This document shows positions 26,718 through 35,080 of a stretch of 64,000 nucleotides of DNA, in pieces (the first letter of the stretch is position 1; every line of letters begins with the position of its first letter). Source of the stretch: Shewanella frigidimarina (GTDB lineage Bacteria > Pseudomonadota > Gammaproteobacteria > Enterobacterales > Shewanellaceae); contig NZ_RKKE01000005.1 in the NCBI RefSeq assembly GCF_003797125.1, positions 207,417-271,416 on the forward strand, in the 5' to 3' direction. Under the pieces are notes generated by a model that worked only from the letters and a program-made list of their open reading frames with translations, was not told the DNA's origin and ran no database searches. The position numbers and the translations under genes were made by a program.

Positions 26718-27749
26718 TCAACAACTGCCACCACGTGAAAGTTCATAACCTAACACTTCAGCATGATGAGCATCAGCAATAAACATTTCTGCAGCTTTAC
26801 GACCTTTTTGTTCTGAATGCTGGAACACAGTTGTCAGCGGCGGGATAGCTCGTGAGCCTTCATCAATACCATCAAAACCCACCACACGAATATCTTCAGG
26901 GATCCGCAAACCTTGTTGGATTGCCTCGCGCATTAAACTCAAGGCTATTAGGTCACTCATGCACAAAAATACATTAGGACGCGGTACACAATTAAGCGCT
27001 TCTTTGGCTGCTATGGCAGCAAAGTCGGCATTACTTTCAGGAATATTCCAAATGCGATCATCACCAAGCTTAACCCCAGTATCACCAATGGCATCCAAAT
27101 AGCCTTGCAAACGCTGATGCGCTACTGAGGTATCGATTTCCATAGAATGAATATCATACACGCGGCAGGTTAAGTGAGTATCGAGCAAGCGTAATCCAAG
27201 GATTGCGACGTGATCTTGCTCAGATCGAATCGCCAATTTAGCCACTTCATAGGCACCGGCTTTATTGTCGATACTCACCGAAGCACTGCGATGAATATTA
27301 AAGTCGACTGTGACTACTTTTTTACGGATTTTTTTTAATTGCTCAGCCAATAAACGATTGCGAGGACGACCATAACAAATAAAGCCATCGACAAAATCAT
27401 TTACGCTATTCACATTGTCAGAGCTGCCAGAAAACAACAGTAAATTAATTTTATGTTGCTCAAAAACGGCCGCAACACCTTTCATAAACTTACTGGCCAC
27501 AGGATCTGACACCATGTATTCAATACTGTCCGATAATACCAATGCTACTGTATCAAATTTGCCACGCCTTAAAGATTGCGCGGCTTTATTGGGTCCAAAA
27601 TATCCTAGCTCGTTACAGGCAGCTAGAATGTCTATACGGCGTTTTTCCGACAGCTGATCTGGACGATTAAACGCATTAGATACCGTCGCATTCGACACAC
27701 CTAATTCTTTGGCAATACTTTTTAAGGTCCAATGCTTGGAGTCTGGCAT
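26718..27749 (-). CDS. scrR: LacI-family regulator of sucrose use
   Basis: A 343-residue repressor. The N-terminal helix-turn-helix and hinge read LKSIAKELGVSNATVSNAFNRPDQLSEKRRIDILAACNELGYFGPNKAAQSLR (residues 9-62). It is followed by a periplasmic-binding-protein-like effector domain with SDLIALSLMREAIQQGLRIPEDIRVVGFDGIDEG. It sits at the end of the sucrose cluster, and two identical LacI-style palindromes sit in front of the receptor and the permease/phosphorylase pair, so it is most likely their repressor. The inducer (sucrose or a breakdown product) is not known from sequence. Confidence 0.9.
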   Translation of the reverse strand: MPDSKHWTLKSIAKELGVSNATVSNAFNRPDQLSEKRRIDILAACNELGYFGPNKAAQSLRRGKFDTVALVLSDSIEYMVSDPVASKFMKGVAAVFEQHKINLLLFSGSSDNVNSVNDFVDGFICYGRPRNRLLAEQLKKIRKKVVTVDFNIHRSASVSIDNKAGAYEVAKLAIRSEQDHVAILGLRLLDTHLTCRVYDIHSMEIDTSVAHQRLQGYLDAIGDTGVKLGDDRIWNIPESNADFAAIAAKEALNCVPRPNVFLCMSDLIALSLMREAIQQGLRIPEDIRVVGFDGIDEGSRAIPPLTTVFQHSEQKGRKAAEMFIADAHHAEVLGYELSRGGSC

Positions 27750-27889
27750 AACGGGTCCGTTTACGTCGTGGTTTTAGCCTATATAGCTATACATAACATG
27801 AATGTATCGATGCAAGTCGATGAAAAAACTCAGATGTTGGCCTAGCGTTGAAGCGAAAAACCGCCCCAGCGAGTTAGACTGTTACCAAA

Positions 27890-28450
27890 TTATAAATCGT
27901 CTTGCTGCTGAACATGCTCAACCAGGCTGGCGATCGACATATTTTGTTCAACTGTTGGTTTTTTTAAGCGTTTTGCAAACCAAAAACGAGGCTTCCAATA
28001 GATATTATTTAAACTCGAAATTTTTACCCCTTTTTTAGTCGAGGCATGTAAAAATCGGTCATTGCCCATGTAAATACCGACATGACGAACGGTTCGATTG
28101 GTTTTAAAAAAAACTAAATCGCCAGTCTGTAACTGATTACGCGGTACTTCTTTACCTAAAATACGTTGAGAGTTCACAGTACGAGGCAACTTGTCGCCAA
28201 CAATATTCAGGTAGGCTAAATACACAAACCCTGAACAATCTACGCCATTTCTACTCAGGCCACCTAAACGATATGGAGTGCCTTTCCATTGGTTATGAAA
28301 ACTCAATAGGTTTGACTCACTCCACTTGGGAGGTTCTGGCTTAAGCATGGGAGGAACCACCACGGGCTTAGGTGCGACAACCACAGCAGGAGAAGACGCA
28401 CACGCAGACAACAACAGCACTAAACAACTAAACAATAATCTTTTAGCCAA
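27890..28450 (-). CDS. NlpC/P60 cell-wall peptidase, lipoprotein
   Basis: I place the start at the TTG at 28450 (186 residues), preceded by GGAG nine bases away. The protein then opens with an ideal lipoprotein signal MAKRLLFSCLVLLLSAC, with Cys in the lipobox LSAC. The longer frame from 28513 adds a stretch unlike a signal. After a Pro/Val-rich linker, the NlpC/P60 domain shows catalytic Cys in NGVDCSGFVYLAY, His in RHVGIYMGNDRFLHAST and the expected spacing. It is predicted to cut peptide cross-links in peptidoglycan from the periplasmic face. It resembles the Spr/MepS group. Confidence 0.9.
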   Translation of the reverse strand: MAKRLLFSCLVLLLSACASSPAVVVAPKPVVVPPMLKPEPPKWSESNLLSFHNQWKGTPYRLGGLSRNGVDCSGFVYLAYLNIVGDKLPRTVNSQRILGKEVPRNQLQTGDLVFFKTNRTVRHVGIYMGNDRFLHASTKKGVKISSLNNIYWKPRFWFAKRLKKPTVEQNMSIASLVEHVQQQDDL

Positions 28451-28540
28451 TTCAACCCACTCCAAACCCCGAAAAATCATCCGAAATATAAATTCTTTGT
28501 TCGTAATACACAATCAAAATAACCGCTGCACCGCTTAGTG

Positions 28541-29125
28541 TTAACGAGTCATCATTTGCATGCACTGCACTAAAGCCCGTTTAGCCGCCATTTTATCGAC
28601 TTTAATTTGGCAGCGTAGCATAGTTCCTTGCCAGTTTGACCAAAAAACACTCGCCAATGTTGATGCCGGTAAGTCCGCACGAATATGTCCTTGTTGTTGC
28701 CCTTGCTGAATAAGTGCACTCAATAAGACGATCCATTGATCATAAAGCTGATTCAAGGTTTGATGCAGTAACGGCGACTGGCTACTGACCTCAACCATTA
28801 AGTTACCCATCAAGCAGCCACGCGGTTCACTGCCACTAAACAGCTCTTCAATCAGTTGATGATATCCATTTAGCACAGTAGATAAATTGGCTTTAAAATT
28901 CACGCCTGGATCGATAGCGATAGGTTGAATGCGCTGCTGGAAATAATGTTCAGCCACAGCTGCAGCAAACGCTTCTTTACTGGCAAAGTAATGATAAAAA
29001 GAACCTTTAGGAATACCCACTTCGTCGAGAATTAATTTAATACCTACTGCGCTATAACCGTGTAACGCAAAAAGCTTTTCACCTACGACGCATATTGACT
29101 GTCTACTCGCTGCACTTTTATTCAT
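28541..29125 (-). CDS. TetR-family regulator, AcuR/NemR-like
   Basis: A 194-residue protein. The helix-turn-helix GYSAVGIKLILDEVGIPKGSFYHYFASKEAFAAAVAEHYF (about residues 23-62) is very close in wording to the NemR/AcuR group. The ligand domain contains SGSEPRGCLMGNLMVEVSSQSPLL, with a Cys of the sort that senses electrophiles in that group. A NemR-like inverted repeat lies 37 bp upstream. No nemA or gloA partner is adjacent, so the target genes are unknown apart from probable autoregulation. Confidence 0.82.
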   Translation of the reverse strand: MNKSAASRQSICVVGEKLFALHGYSAVGIKLILDEVGIPKGSFYHYFASKEAFAAAVAEHYFQQRIQPIAIDPGVNFKANLSTVLNGYHQLIEELFSGSEPRGCLMGNLMVEVSSQSPLLHQTLNQLYDQWIVLLSALIQQGQQQGHIRADLPASTLASVFWSNWQGTMLRCQIKVDKMAAKRALVQCMQMMTR

Positions 29126-29161
29126 TTAACCTCCATTTTTTAGTGATAGGATAAACAAGAA

Positions 29162-29176
29162 TAGACCAGTCGGCTA
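29162..29176. promoter_or_regulatory. Candidate operator of the AcuR/NemR-like regulator
   Basis: TAGACCAGTCGGCTA, an inverted repeat with arms TAGACC / GGCTA, resembling TAGACC..GGTCTA-type sites of NemR relatives. It lies just upstream of the regulator gene. Confidence 0.5.
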
Positions 29177-29179
29177 ATT

Positions 29180-29509
29180 TTAGTTACTGATAAGCTAAAA
29201 CATGCGCTTTTATCTTTAGATGATTCAACAAAATTGTCCCATCAAAGCTCTATTTCTGGATCAATCCATCATCTATATACGCAACCAAAATATGTTTCCG
29301 ACAAAACTTAAGCTCAGTAGTGGACTTTGAAAAACCATGTTCTATCAGCACCACGGCATTAAATGCAGCGGTAACCACGCAGGCTTTTCAACATAACGTA
29401 ATGACTATCGGCCAGATTTCTTATAAGCAAAAAATCTACCCAAGATGGAACAGAAAAAACAGCCAATATATGGGTAAATACTGCTTGTACCACCCTGAAT
29501 AAAACGGGG
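29180..29509. other. Non-coding spacer
   Basis: About 330 bp between the TetR regulator and the small lipoprotein gene. A 60-codon plus-strand frame exists (29320-29502), but it has no ribosome-binding site and no recognisable composition. I see no gene or clear element here. Confidence 0.5.
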
Positions 29510-29770
29510 TTAACCACTATGGGTATTATTGGCTATCGACTCTTTCAATAACTGCATATTTTCATCACGCCGATCAGAATAGCTATTATCCATATGCTCA
29601 TCGACTAGCTGTTCACAACGTTTTTGAGCTTCATATTGCTTGAGGGGATCCACTTCTTTATCAGTTTGCGCTTGGCACAATACATTGCCACAGCCAGATA
29701 GTAGCAATACACTTGTCAACACTAGCCACGACATGACATTTAACAGCGGTTTTATCATATGGTTGGTCAT
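29510..29770 (-). CDS. Small lipoprotein of unknown function
   Basis: The start is placed at the ATG at 29770 (86 residues), with AAGGA 11 bases upstream. The signal sequence runs to the lipobox LLSGC (LTSVLLLSGCGNVLCQAQTDKE). The mature part is short, charged and helical, with Cys residues in NVLCQAQ and QKRCEQLVDEHMDN. I do not recognise a family. It lies downstream of the BON-domain gene on the same strand, separated by a terminator. Confidence 0.65.
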   Translation of the reverse strand: MTNHMIKPLLNVMSWLVLTSVLLLSGCGNVLCQAQTDKEVDPLKQYEAQKRCEQLVDEHMDNSYSDRRDENMQLLKESIANNTHSG

Positions 29771-29820
29771 AGAAAAGAGCATCCTTAAGTCACCACTTCA
29801 CATACTTATTTAGGCATAAA

Positions 29821-29842
29821 AAAACCAGCCCGAAGGCTGGTT
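29821..29842 (-). terminator. Terminator of the BON-domain gene
   Basis: A perfect stem AAACCAGCC / GGCTGGTTT with loop CGAA (as read on the plus strand), followed on the minus strand by a T-run, 20 bases after the stop codon. Confidence 0.9.
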
Positions 29843-29861
29843 TTTAGTATAACCGAATAAA

Positions 29862-30413
29862 TTATCCTGTTACACGTAACTCATCGACTACATCTTTAAC
29901 GTCATCGGTATTTTTAGCGATGGTTAATGCTAAATCACGTTCTGCATCGCTCGACACAGTACCTTTTAAGGTCACTACACCATGTGCGACATCAACGTTA
30001 ATATCGGTGCCCGACACGTCAGCGGAGAATAGTAATCGCGTTTTCACTACGGTAGCGACTTTCGAATCGGTTAGTGATTCACTTAAATCCTTGCTGTCTT
30101 TATCATTGTGCTGCTTCATCACCGAAAGCTCATTGTTAACGTCTTTAACACCATCTAAGCTTTTAACTAACTCTTCGGCAAGTGCCTTATCAACACTACT
30201 GTTAACTTTACCCGTTAGGGTCACGTTGCCATCATGTACGTCGGTATTAATATCGAATGAATTAAGGTTAGTATTTAACAAAAGTGTGGTTTCAGCTTTA
30301 CCATCGATCCACGCATCTTTTGCATCATCTTGCCAATCTTGTGCTGCATTTGCACCGAATGCCATTGAACCTAACATAATGCTCATTACTACAGATAATG
30401 TGGTCTTGTTCAT
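29862..30413 (-). CDS. Periplasmic BON-domain protein, OsmY-like
   Basis: The start is the ATG at 30413, with GGAGG seven bases upstream (183 residues). The signal peptide MNKTTLSVVMSIMLGSMAFGANA ends in a canonical ANA site. Two BON domains follow: TTLLLNTNLNSFDINTDVHDGNVTLTGKVNSSVDKALAEELVKSLDGVKDVNNEL (about 40-95) and TRLLFSADVSGTDINVDVAHGVVTLKGTVSSDAERDLALTIAKNTDDVKDVVDELRV (about 122-180). BON domains bind phospholipid surfaces, and OsmY is induced by osmotic and membrane stress. A sigma-54-type promoter and an upstream palindrome precede the gene. Confidence 0.9.
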   Translation of the reverse strand: MNKTTLSVVMSIMLGSMAFGANAAQDWQDDAKDAWIDGKAETTLLLNTNLNSFDINTDVHDGNVTLTGKVNSSVDKALAEELVKSLDGVKDVNNELSVMKQHNDKDSKDLSESLTDSKVATVVKTRLLFSADVSGTDINVDVAHGVVTLKGTVSSDAERDLALTIAKNTDDVKDVVDELRVTG

Positions 30414-30449
30414 AAAGTTTTCCTCCGTTGTTAATCTCAAGGAATACAA

Positions 30450-30466
30450 TGCGTGAACCATGCCAA
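30450..30466 (-). promoter_or_regulatory. Sigma-54 (-24/-12) promoter of the BON-domain gene
   Basis: On the minus strand TTGGCATGGTTCACGCA. GG and GC are separated by exactly ten bases, and the -24 box is close to the TTGGCACG consensus. It lies 37 bases upstream of the start codon. Confidence 0.72.
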
Positions 30467-30550
30467 CTTTCATAACCAACTGTTAAAGTTACAATAACTG
30501 GTTTTAGTGTTTATTTTAATAAACTTTATGGACAACGATATCGGACTTTT

Positions 30551-30567
30551 TTACCGACACTAGGTAA
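30551..30567. promoter_or_regulatory. Candidate enhancer site of the sigma-54 activator (copy 1)
   Basis: TTACCGACACTAGGTAA, with inverted arms TTACC / GGTAA. It is centred about 95 bp upstream of the -24 box, a normal place for sigma-54 activator binding. A related palindrome lies in front of the DUF1328 gene. Confidence 0.55.
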
Positions 30568-30750
30568 ATTTTTCATCGTCGCAATGGGTGTTAATGGATC
30601 TCAATGTAGATTCGCCAAAATCAACCTGATCTCTCATTCAATAAACTCTCTAGATATTGAGACTATGGCTAATTCAATAGATACAAAACCATTATGTTAC
30701 CAGTCAGAAAAACACGCGTTAGCCACTAATTAACAACACCCCGAACAATA

Positions 30751-30788
30751 AAAAAGCGCATGACAATATTGATTATCATGCGCTTTTT
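30751..30788 (-). terminator. Terminator downstream of the small helical protein gene
   Basis: A 13-bp perfect stem (AAAAAGCGCATGA / TCATGCGCTTTTT) around a 12-base loop. On the minus strand it ends in a T-run, 17 bases after the stop. Confidence 0.88.
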
Positions 30789-30804
30789 TAGTGCGTGCAT
30801 ATGA

Positions 30805-31281
30805 CTAGGTATGAGCAACGGAGAGGTTCTTCATGGTGTCACAGCTCATTTGCAACCAAGCAATACCTTCGGCAAGTTGGCTAGCAACACGCTGGTTTTT
30901 AGTTTTTCTAGCCGTTTGCTTTAAGTGAGCCAAGACCTGTTGTTCGGTTTCAACCAATACCGCTATCGCTTGGGGTAACGGCTGCTGTTGTATAACTTGT
31001 TCGGCCTTAGCATAGTGTCGATGTGAGGATTGTTGATGGTAAGTTTGGCTATCTATCGGCCTTGCTTGGCTTGAACGCACCACGCTAAACAAAGGAGTTA
31101 AACGATCCAGCATGCATTTTCGAATGTCGGCCATATGGATAAAAATTCGTTTGATGTTGTAATCGTCGGCCCCTAATGTGGCTTGGACATAAAATTGTTG
31201 TCCTTCCTGGCATAAATCAATAGCCTCATGCAATAGCCATACATCGGACTCAGCCTGTTCGTCTCGAGTAAATGATTTCAA
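30805..31281 (-). CDS. Helical stress-type protein, possibly ferritin-like (DUF2383-like)
   Basis: The start is placed at the TTG at 31281 (158 residues), because AGGAGG lies only seven bases upstream; the longer frame from 31356 reads through this Shine-Dalgarno and looks non-coding. The product is all-helical and cytoplasmic. One part reads WLLHEAIDLCQEGQQFYVQATLGADDYNIKRIFIHMADIRKCMLDRLTPLF, the other TEQQVLAHLKQTARKTKNQRVASQLAEGIAWLQMSCDTMKNL, suggesting a four-helix bundle like the DUF2383/PA2169 group. This assignment is tentative. A sigma-54-type promoter precedes it, and it is divergent from the sigma-54 activator gene. Confidence 0.65.
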   Translation of the reverse strand: MKSFTRDEQAESDVWLLHEAIDLCQEGQQFYVQATLGADDYNIKRIFIHMADIRKCMLDRLTPLFSVVRSSQARPIDSQTYHQQSSHRHYAKAEQVIQQQPLPQAIAVLVETEQQVLAHLKQTARKTKNQRVASQLAEGIAWLQMSCDTMKNLSVAHT

Positions 31282-31364
31282 TGTAAATCCTCCTGCATTC
31301 GATAATTTTACTGGCACTTTGTTGGATGGGTTGTGTAACATATACGGGTACAGCACACCTTATT

Positions 31365-31382
31365 AAGCAAAAACTAAACCAT
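31365..31382 (-). promoter_or_regulatory. Sigma-54-like promoter of the helical protein gene
   Basis: On the minus strand ATGGTTTAGTTTTTGCTT: GG and GC ten bases apart, a good -12 box (TTGC) and a weak -24 box (TGGTTTA). A 14-bp palindrome CCCATGTACATGGG lies just upstream at 31389-31402. A weak TTACC...GGAA site lies at 31463-31480. Confidence 0.5.
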
Positions 31383-31551
31383 GAACACCCCATGTACATG
31401 GGCAAAAATTAATTAACCTTCTAATAGTTAAAGTTATTATAATTTGTCCGGGTCTGAGTTAATTACCTAATTACACGGAATGATCACTTGTGATTGTCAA
31501 CACGACATCACTGGTAAACATTAGACTTAACACCACAGGGAGTGAATCGGT

Positions 31552-32919
31552 ATGCCACGTCCAACACTTTTTTATCACTTACACCGTCGTCAAGAAGGTG
31601 AAGCACGACTCCTTGCCTTGCCGAGTTGTCAGCACTTTAATAAGATTGCTAGTTCAGTTGACCAGCCCTGGTTAGACCAACTGCACAGTAACTCGATAGA
31701 CGTTGCTATTATTGAATTATCGCAATTAAGCCAACTAGAATACGCAGAGTTAACTGACAGTGCGTTAATGTCTGATATTGAGTTCATCTTCTTAAGCGAA
31801 GGTAAACCGAATCCTAACTTAGATTACTTAATGTCAAAAAGCGCTGGTTATCATTTTCGTCAGCCTTACGATGCCGACGCAATCAACGACACCTTAGAAG
31901 ACTTTGCCCAAGACTTGCAGTCACAATCGACGAAACAACAACAGCCATTTTCTAGTGAACTAGACCAATACGGTTTGTTGGTTGGCTCATCGCGGGCAAT
32001 GCACAAGTTGTATCGTACTATTCGCAAAGTTGCCGTAACCGAAAGCAACGTACTTATTGTCGGTGAAAGCGGTGCGGGTAAAGAGCTTGTAGCCAACACG
32101 ATTCACCTAGCCAGTCACCGAATCAACCAACCATTTATCGCCATTAACTGTGGTGCATTAAGCCCTGAATTGGTCGACAGTGAGCTGTTTGGCCATGTAA
32201 AAGGCGCTTTTACCGGTGCTCATCGTGATCACCGTGGTGTATTCGAGCAAGCAGAAGGCGGTACCTTATTTCTTGATGAAGTCACTGAAATGCCATTGGA
32301 ACATCAAGTAAAATTGTTACGCGTACTCGAAAACAATGAATATCGCTCTGTCGGCTCACAACAACTTAAAAAAGCTAATGTTCGCATTGTTGCTGCCACA
32401 AATCGCGATCCAGCTGACGCTATTGATACTGGGCGTTTCCGCGAAGATTTATATTTTCGTTTAGCGCATTTCCCTATCCTAGTGCCACCATTACGCGATC
32501 GTAGCAATGACATCAGTGGCCTAGCACAACATTTTTTAGCCTACCGAAATACTGCTGAAAAACTGACTAAAACCTTTTCAGATGATGCGATTAAACTTAT
32601 CCAACAACAAAAATGGCCCGGAAATGTCCGCGAATTAAAACACGCAATAGAACGTGCATATATTTTGGCAGAAGATACTATTTTACCGAGTCATATCACG
32701 GTGACACCTCTGGAACCATCAACAGAGCCTTTAGCTGACGACGTACAAATACCTGCTGGTATGCGCCTAGATGAACTTGAAAAAGTAGCTATTTATCAAG
32801 CGCTCGACAACTCATTGGGCAATAAAAATGATACTGCCAAACAGCTAGGTATTAGCGTCAAAACCCTTTACAACAAACTCAGTAAATACGAAGACCAAAC
32901 CGGTTCAGACGAACCATAG
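31552..32919 (+). CDS. Sigma-54-dependent transcriptional activator with degenerate receiver domain
   Basis: A 455-residue activator. Residues 1-125 have the layout of a receiver domain, but the phospho-acceptor position reads VAIIELSQ (Glu in place of Asp) and the conserved Lys is replaced (YHFRQPYD), so phosphorylation is unlikely. The AAA+ domain (about 145-375) has Walker A GESGAGKE, the sigma-54 contact loop GAFTGA, Walker B GGTLFLDEVTEM and LREDLYFRLAHFPI. A Fis-type helix-turn-helix ends the protein (DTAKQLGISVKTLYNKLSKYE). It is a working sigma-54 ATPase by motif. It lies in the middle of genes with GG-N10-GC promoters, its likely targets. Confidence 0.92.
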   Translation: MPRPTLFYHLHRRQEGEARLLALPSCQHFNKIASSVDQPWLDQLHSNSIDVAIIELSQLSQLEYAELTDSALMSDIEFIFLSEGKPNPNLDYLMSKSAGYHFRQPYDADAINDTLEDFAQDLQSQSTKQQQPFSSELDQYGLLVGSSRAMHKLYRTIRKVAVTESNVLIVGESGAGKELVANTIHLASHRINQPFIAINCGALSPELVDSELFGHVKGAFTGAHRDHRGVFEQAEGGTLFLDEVTEMPLEHQVKLLRVLENNEYRSVGSQQLKKANVRIVAATNRDPADAIDTGRFREDLYFRLAHFPILVPPLRDRSNDISGLAQHFLAYRNTAEKLTKTFSDDAIKLIQQQKWPGNVRELKHAIERAYILAEDTILPSHITVTPLEPSTEPLADDVQIPAGMRLDELEKVAIYQALDNSLGNKNDTAKQLGISVKTLYNKLSKYEDQTGSDEP

Positions 32920-32939
32920 CGTCATTAAACGCCCATCCA

Positions 32940-34592
32940 TTAAACGTGTTTGCTCGCTTCTGGCACAAGCACATTTAATGACCTGGGTTTGACTTTAATA
33001 CACAAATCTTCCGACTCAAATAACTCACCATCGATCACATATTGGCAAGACGAATCTGTGTTTAAGTAGATTTTTTTTGCTTGCTCATGATGAATTTGAC
33101 TCTGTTGATTATCTTCACGTTCTCCAGTTAAGCCTGCAAATAGCAACTCGGTCATACTCAATAATTGTTGTGGCGATGTCTCGCTCGACTCAATCCAGGT
33201 AATATCTAACAAGCCATCGCTAATATTGGGCTCACCATTACCTAGTGCTAATAAACTGGTAAAAGGCGCAGCATTAGCAATCACTAAACTGGTGGTGTTA
33301 ATCACTTGAATATCGCCACCATCAATCTGTACTCTTATCGACAACGGCTTATTTTCGTCTATCGCCTCCCACAATCCATTAAGGTAAGCCAGTTGCCCTA
33401 ACGCATTTTTTTGGTCACGGTCAGCCTTTTCTATCATTTTCTGCTCAAAGCCAAGTCCCACCAGCAACAACATCAACTCATCATTACATGTAGCTGTATC
33501 AACACGTTGTGAATAACCTTGAATCAAAATATCAAGCGCTTGCGGTACCGGCACCAATTTACTGACGGCGCCAAACAAAGTATGACTTAGTGCATTGGTG
33601 GTTCCCATCGGAATAATACCTAAGAAAATATCGGTATCAACAATCACTGATGCCACCTCGTTAACCGTACCATCGCCACCACAGGCCACAATGATATCTG
33701 CGCCTTCTTGCTTGGCTTGTTCGGCTAACTGCACTGCAGACTTATCTTTGGCGGTATACAGCACTTCAAGCTGAAAGTAATCCGTCAAGGTTTGGGTAAT
33801 ATGCTCTGCTTCATCATGCCACTTACCACCACCAGACACCGGATTAACAATTAACCAAGCGCGTTTGTGAATATTGATTTGTTGCTGACTATGCATTTTT
33901 TCTATAGCGGCCAACTGCCATTTATTTAACCGTGCCGTTTGGCGGATACTATTGATGGATTTAAGCACATCATTAACATTACGATTTCTCTCACGGCAGA
34001 CTAAATAAGCCGCTAATACCAACACCGAACGCCCCCGGCCTAGCGCGCAATGCACTACTACATTTTTACCATTACTGACTTGAGTGTGTAACCAATTAAT
34101 GGCTTGATTTAATTGCGCGACGGTCGGCACACTGTGATCTAAGATAGGAATATTTAAATAGCCAATATTTTCATCCATCAAGGTCCACTCTAATGCGTCA
34201 AATTCGGCAGTAACATCCAAAATCGCATCAATTTTTTCATGCTTAAGTCGGTCAATATCACTGGGAAACAATCGGCAGGCTAAATACAACTGCTTATCTA
34301 TTTTTTGGATTACGGGCACTTTGTCGTGCTTCCTTGCCCAGGCGTTATACAGCTGGCACCCCATTAAAAAGGGAACAAAACTCCAACTGATATACCAAGG
34401 AATACTGCCATCTTGGCTTTTTCGGAAAATGCCTGCGCTATTAAACCAATAAGCTGAACTCACCAGCCCCAAAGATAATGCAACCCAAGCAAAAATAACC
34501 TTAAGTAACACATAAGGAAGCGCCACACATAAGCACAAAGCCAATAATGCGCCAACAGTATAATAATATTTAATATGAATACGGGTTAGCAT
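32940..34592 (-). CDS. Fusion of dual-specificity phosphatase and diacylglycerol/lipid kinase
   Basis: The start is the ATG at 34592, after AGGAGG (550 residues). Order: two to three membrane segments (residues 8-75), a dual-specificity phosphatase domain (about 95-250) with the active-site loop VHCALGRGRSVLVLAAYL (HCxxGxxRS), and a diacylglycerol kinase catalytic domain (about 258-550) with NPVSGGGK, CGGDGTVNEVA and GIIPMGTTNALSHTL. The phosphatase could act on a lipid phosphate or protein, and the kinase phosphorylates a lipid. The join suggests two successive steps at the inner membrane. The gene is convergent with the sigma-54 activator. Confidence 0.88.
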   Translation of the reverse strand: MLTRIHIKYYYTVGALLALCLCVALPYVLLKVIFAWVALSLGLVSSAYWFNSAGIFRKSQDGSIPWYISWSFVPFLMGCQLYNAWARKHDKVPVIQKIDKQLYLACRLFPSDIDRLKHEKIDAILDVTAEFDALEWTLMDENIGYLNIPILDHSVPTVAQLNQAINWLHTQVSNGKNVVVHCALGRGRSVLVLAAYLVCRERNRNVNDVLKSINSIRQTARLNKWQLAAIEKMHSQQQINIHKRAWLIVNPVSGGGKWHDEAEHITQTLTDYFQLEVLYTAKDKSAVQLAEQAKQEGADIIVACGGDGTVNEVASVIVDTDIFLGIIPMGTTNALSHTLFGAVSKLVPVPQALDILIQGYSQRVDTATCNDELMLLLVGLGFEQKMIEKADRDQKNALGQLAYLNGLWEAIDENKPLSIRVQIDGGDIQVINTTSLVIANAAPFTSLLALGNGEPNISDGLLDITWIESSETSPQQLLSMTELLFAGLTGEREDNQQSQIHHEQAKKIYLNTDSSCQYVIDGELFESEDLCIKVKPRSLNVLVPEASKHV

Positions 34593-34613
34593 TGTGGTCC
34601 TCCTGTTGTAAAA

Positions 34614-34635
34614 AAGCAGCACATGTGTGCTGCTT
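34614..34635 (-). terminator. Terminator upstream of the phosphatase-kinase gene
   Basis: A perfect palindromic stem AAGCAGCACA / TGTGCTGCTT with a short loop, followed on the minus strand by six T residues. It ends transcripts from the small lipoprotein gene before the phosphatase-kinase gene. Confidence 0.8.
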
Positions 34636-34806
34636 AGGCTAATACTTATCATAATAACTATCTGGTTATTTCGTCGCTGTCAGTCAAAAATTCCACTTCG
34701 ACTTACATTGGTTTAAATGGAATGACTCTACCTATAACAATGCATTTTGAGTTGTAACACTTAACGACTTAAACAAATAAAATAGTTAATGTGATTGATA
34801 CAATGC

Positions 34807-35001
34807 TTAACAGTCTGGATCTTCTGCTTTCATACCTTCTTTAACATCTTCACATGTATCTTCAACTGCATTACCGGCATCTTGCATCATTTCATCCACT
34901 TTCTCACCTGCGTTTTCAGCTTTGTTATCTGAACATGCTGATAAACCGGCCGTTAAAAACACCATTAAACTTGCCATTGTCAGTAATTTTAATAATTTCA
35001 T
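34807..35001 (-). CDS. Small acidic lipoprotein
   Basis: The start is the ATG at 35001 (64 residues), with AGGAG seven bases upstream. The signal MKLLKLLTMASLMVFLTAGLSAC ends at lipobox LSAC. The mature part is short, acidic and helical (DNKAENAGEKVDEMMQDAGNAVEDTCEDVKEGMKAEDPDC), with alternating Asp/Glu and Lys and two further Cys. It resembles the small entericidin or DUF-type stress lipoproteins only in style. It is downstream of the DUF1328 gene on the same strand and probably shares its promoter. Confidence 0.75.
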   Translation of the reverse strand: MKLLKLLTMASLMVFLTAGLSACSDNKAENAGEKVDEMMQDAGNAVEDTCEDVKEGMKAEDPDC

Positions 35002-35048
35002 ATTCATCTCCTGGATGATGGTTGTAATCGAATAAACTTGTTTAAGTA

Positions 35049-35075
35049 ACCTCAACTCTGATTAAGAGATGAGGT
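35049..35075 (-). other. Inverted repeat between the DUF1328 and lipoprotein genes
   Basis: ACCTCA...TGAGGT with an inner CTCT...AGAG pairing, just after the DUF1328 stop. No T-run follows, so it may stabilise or attenuate the mRNA. Confidence 0.4.
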
Positions 35076-35080
35076 AAATA

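Noticed and set aside
29320..29502. 60-codon plus-strand frame
   Set aside because: No ribosome-binding site, no hydrophobic or domain pattern, in a spacer with regulatory sequences only.
31389..31402. CCCATGTACATGGG palindrome as an activator site
   Set aside because: It sits directly next to the presumed -24 box, too close for a usual sigma-54 enhancer, and is not repeated at the other promoters.
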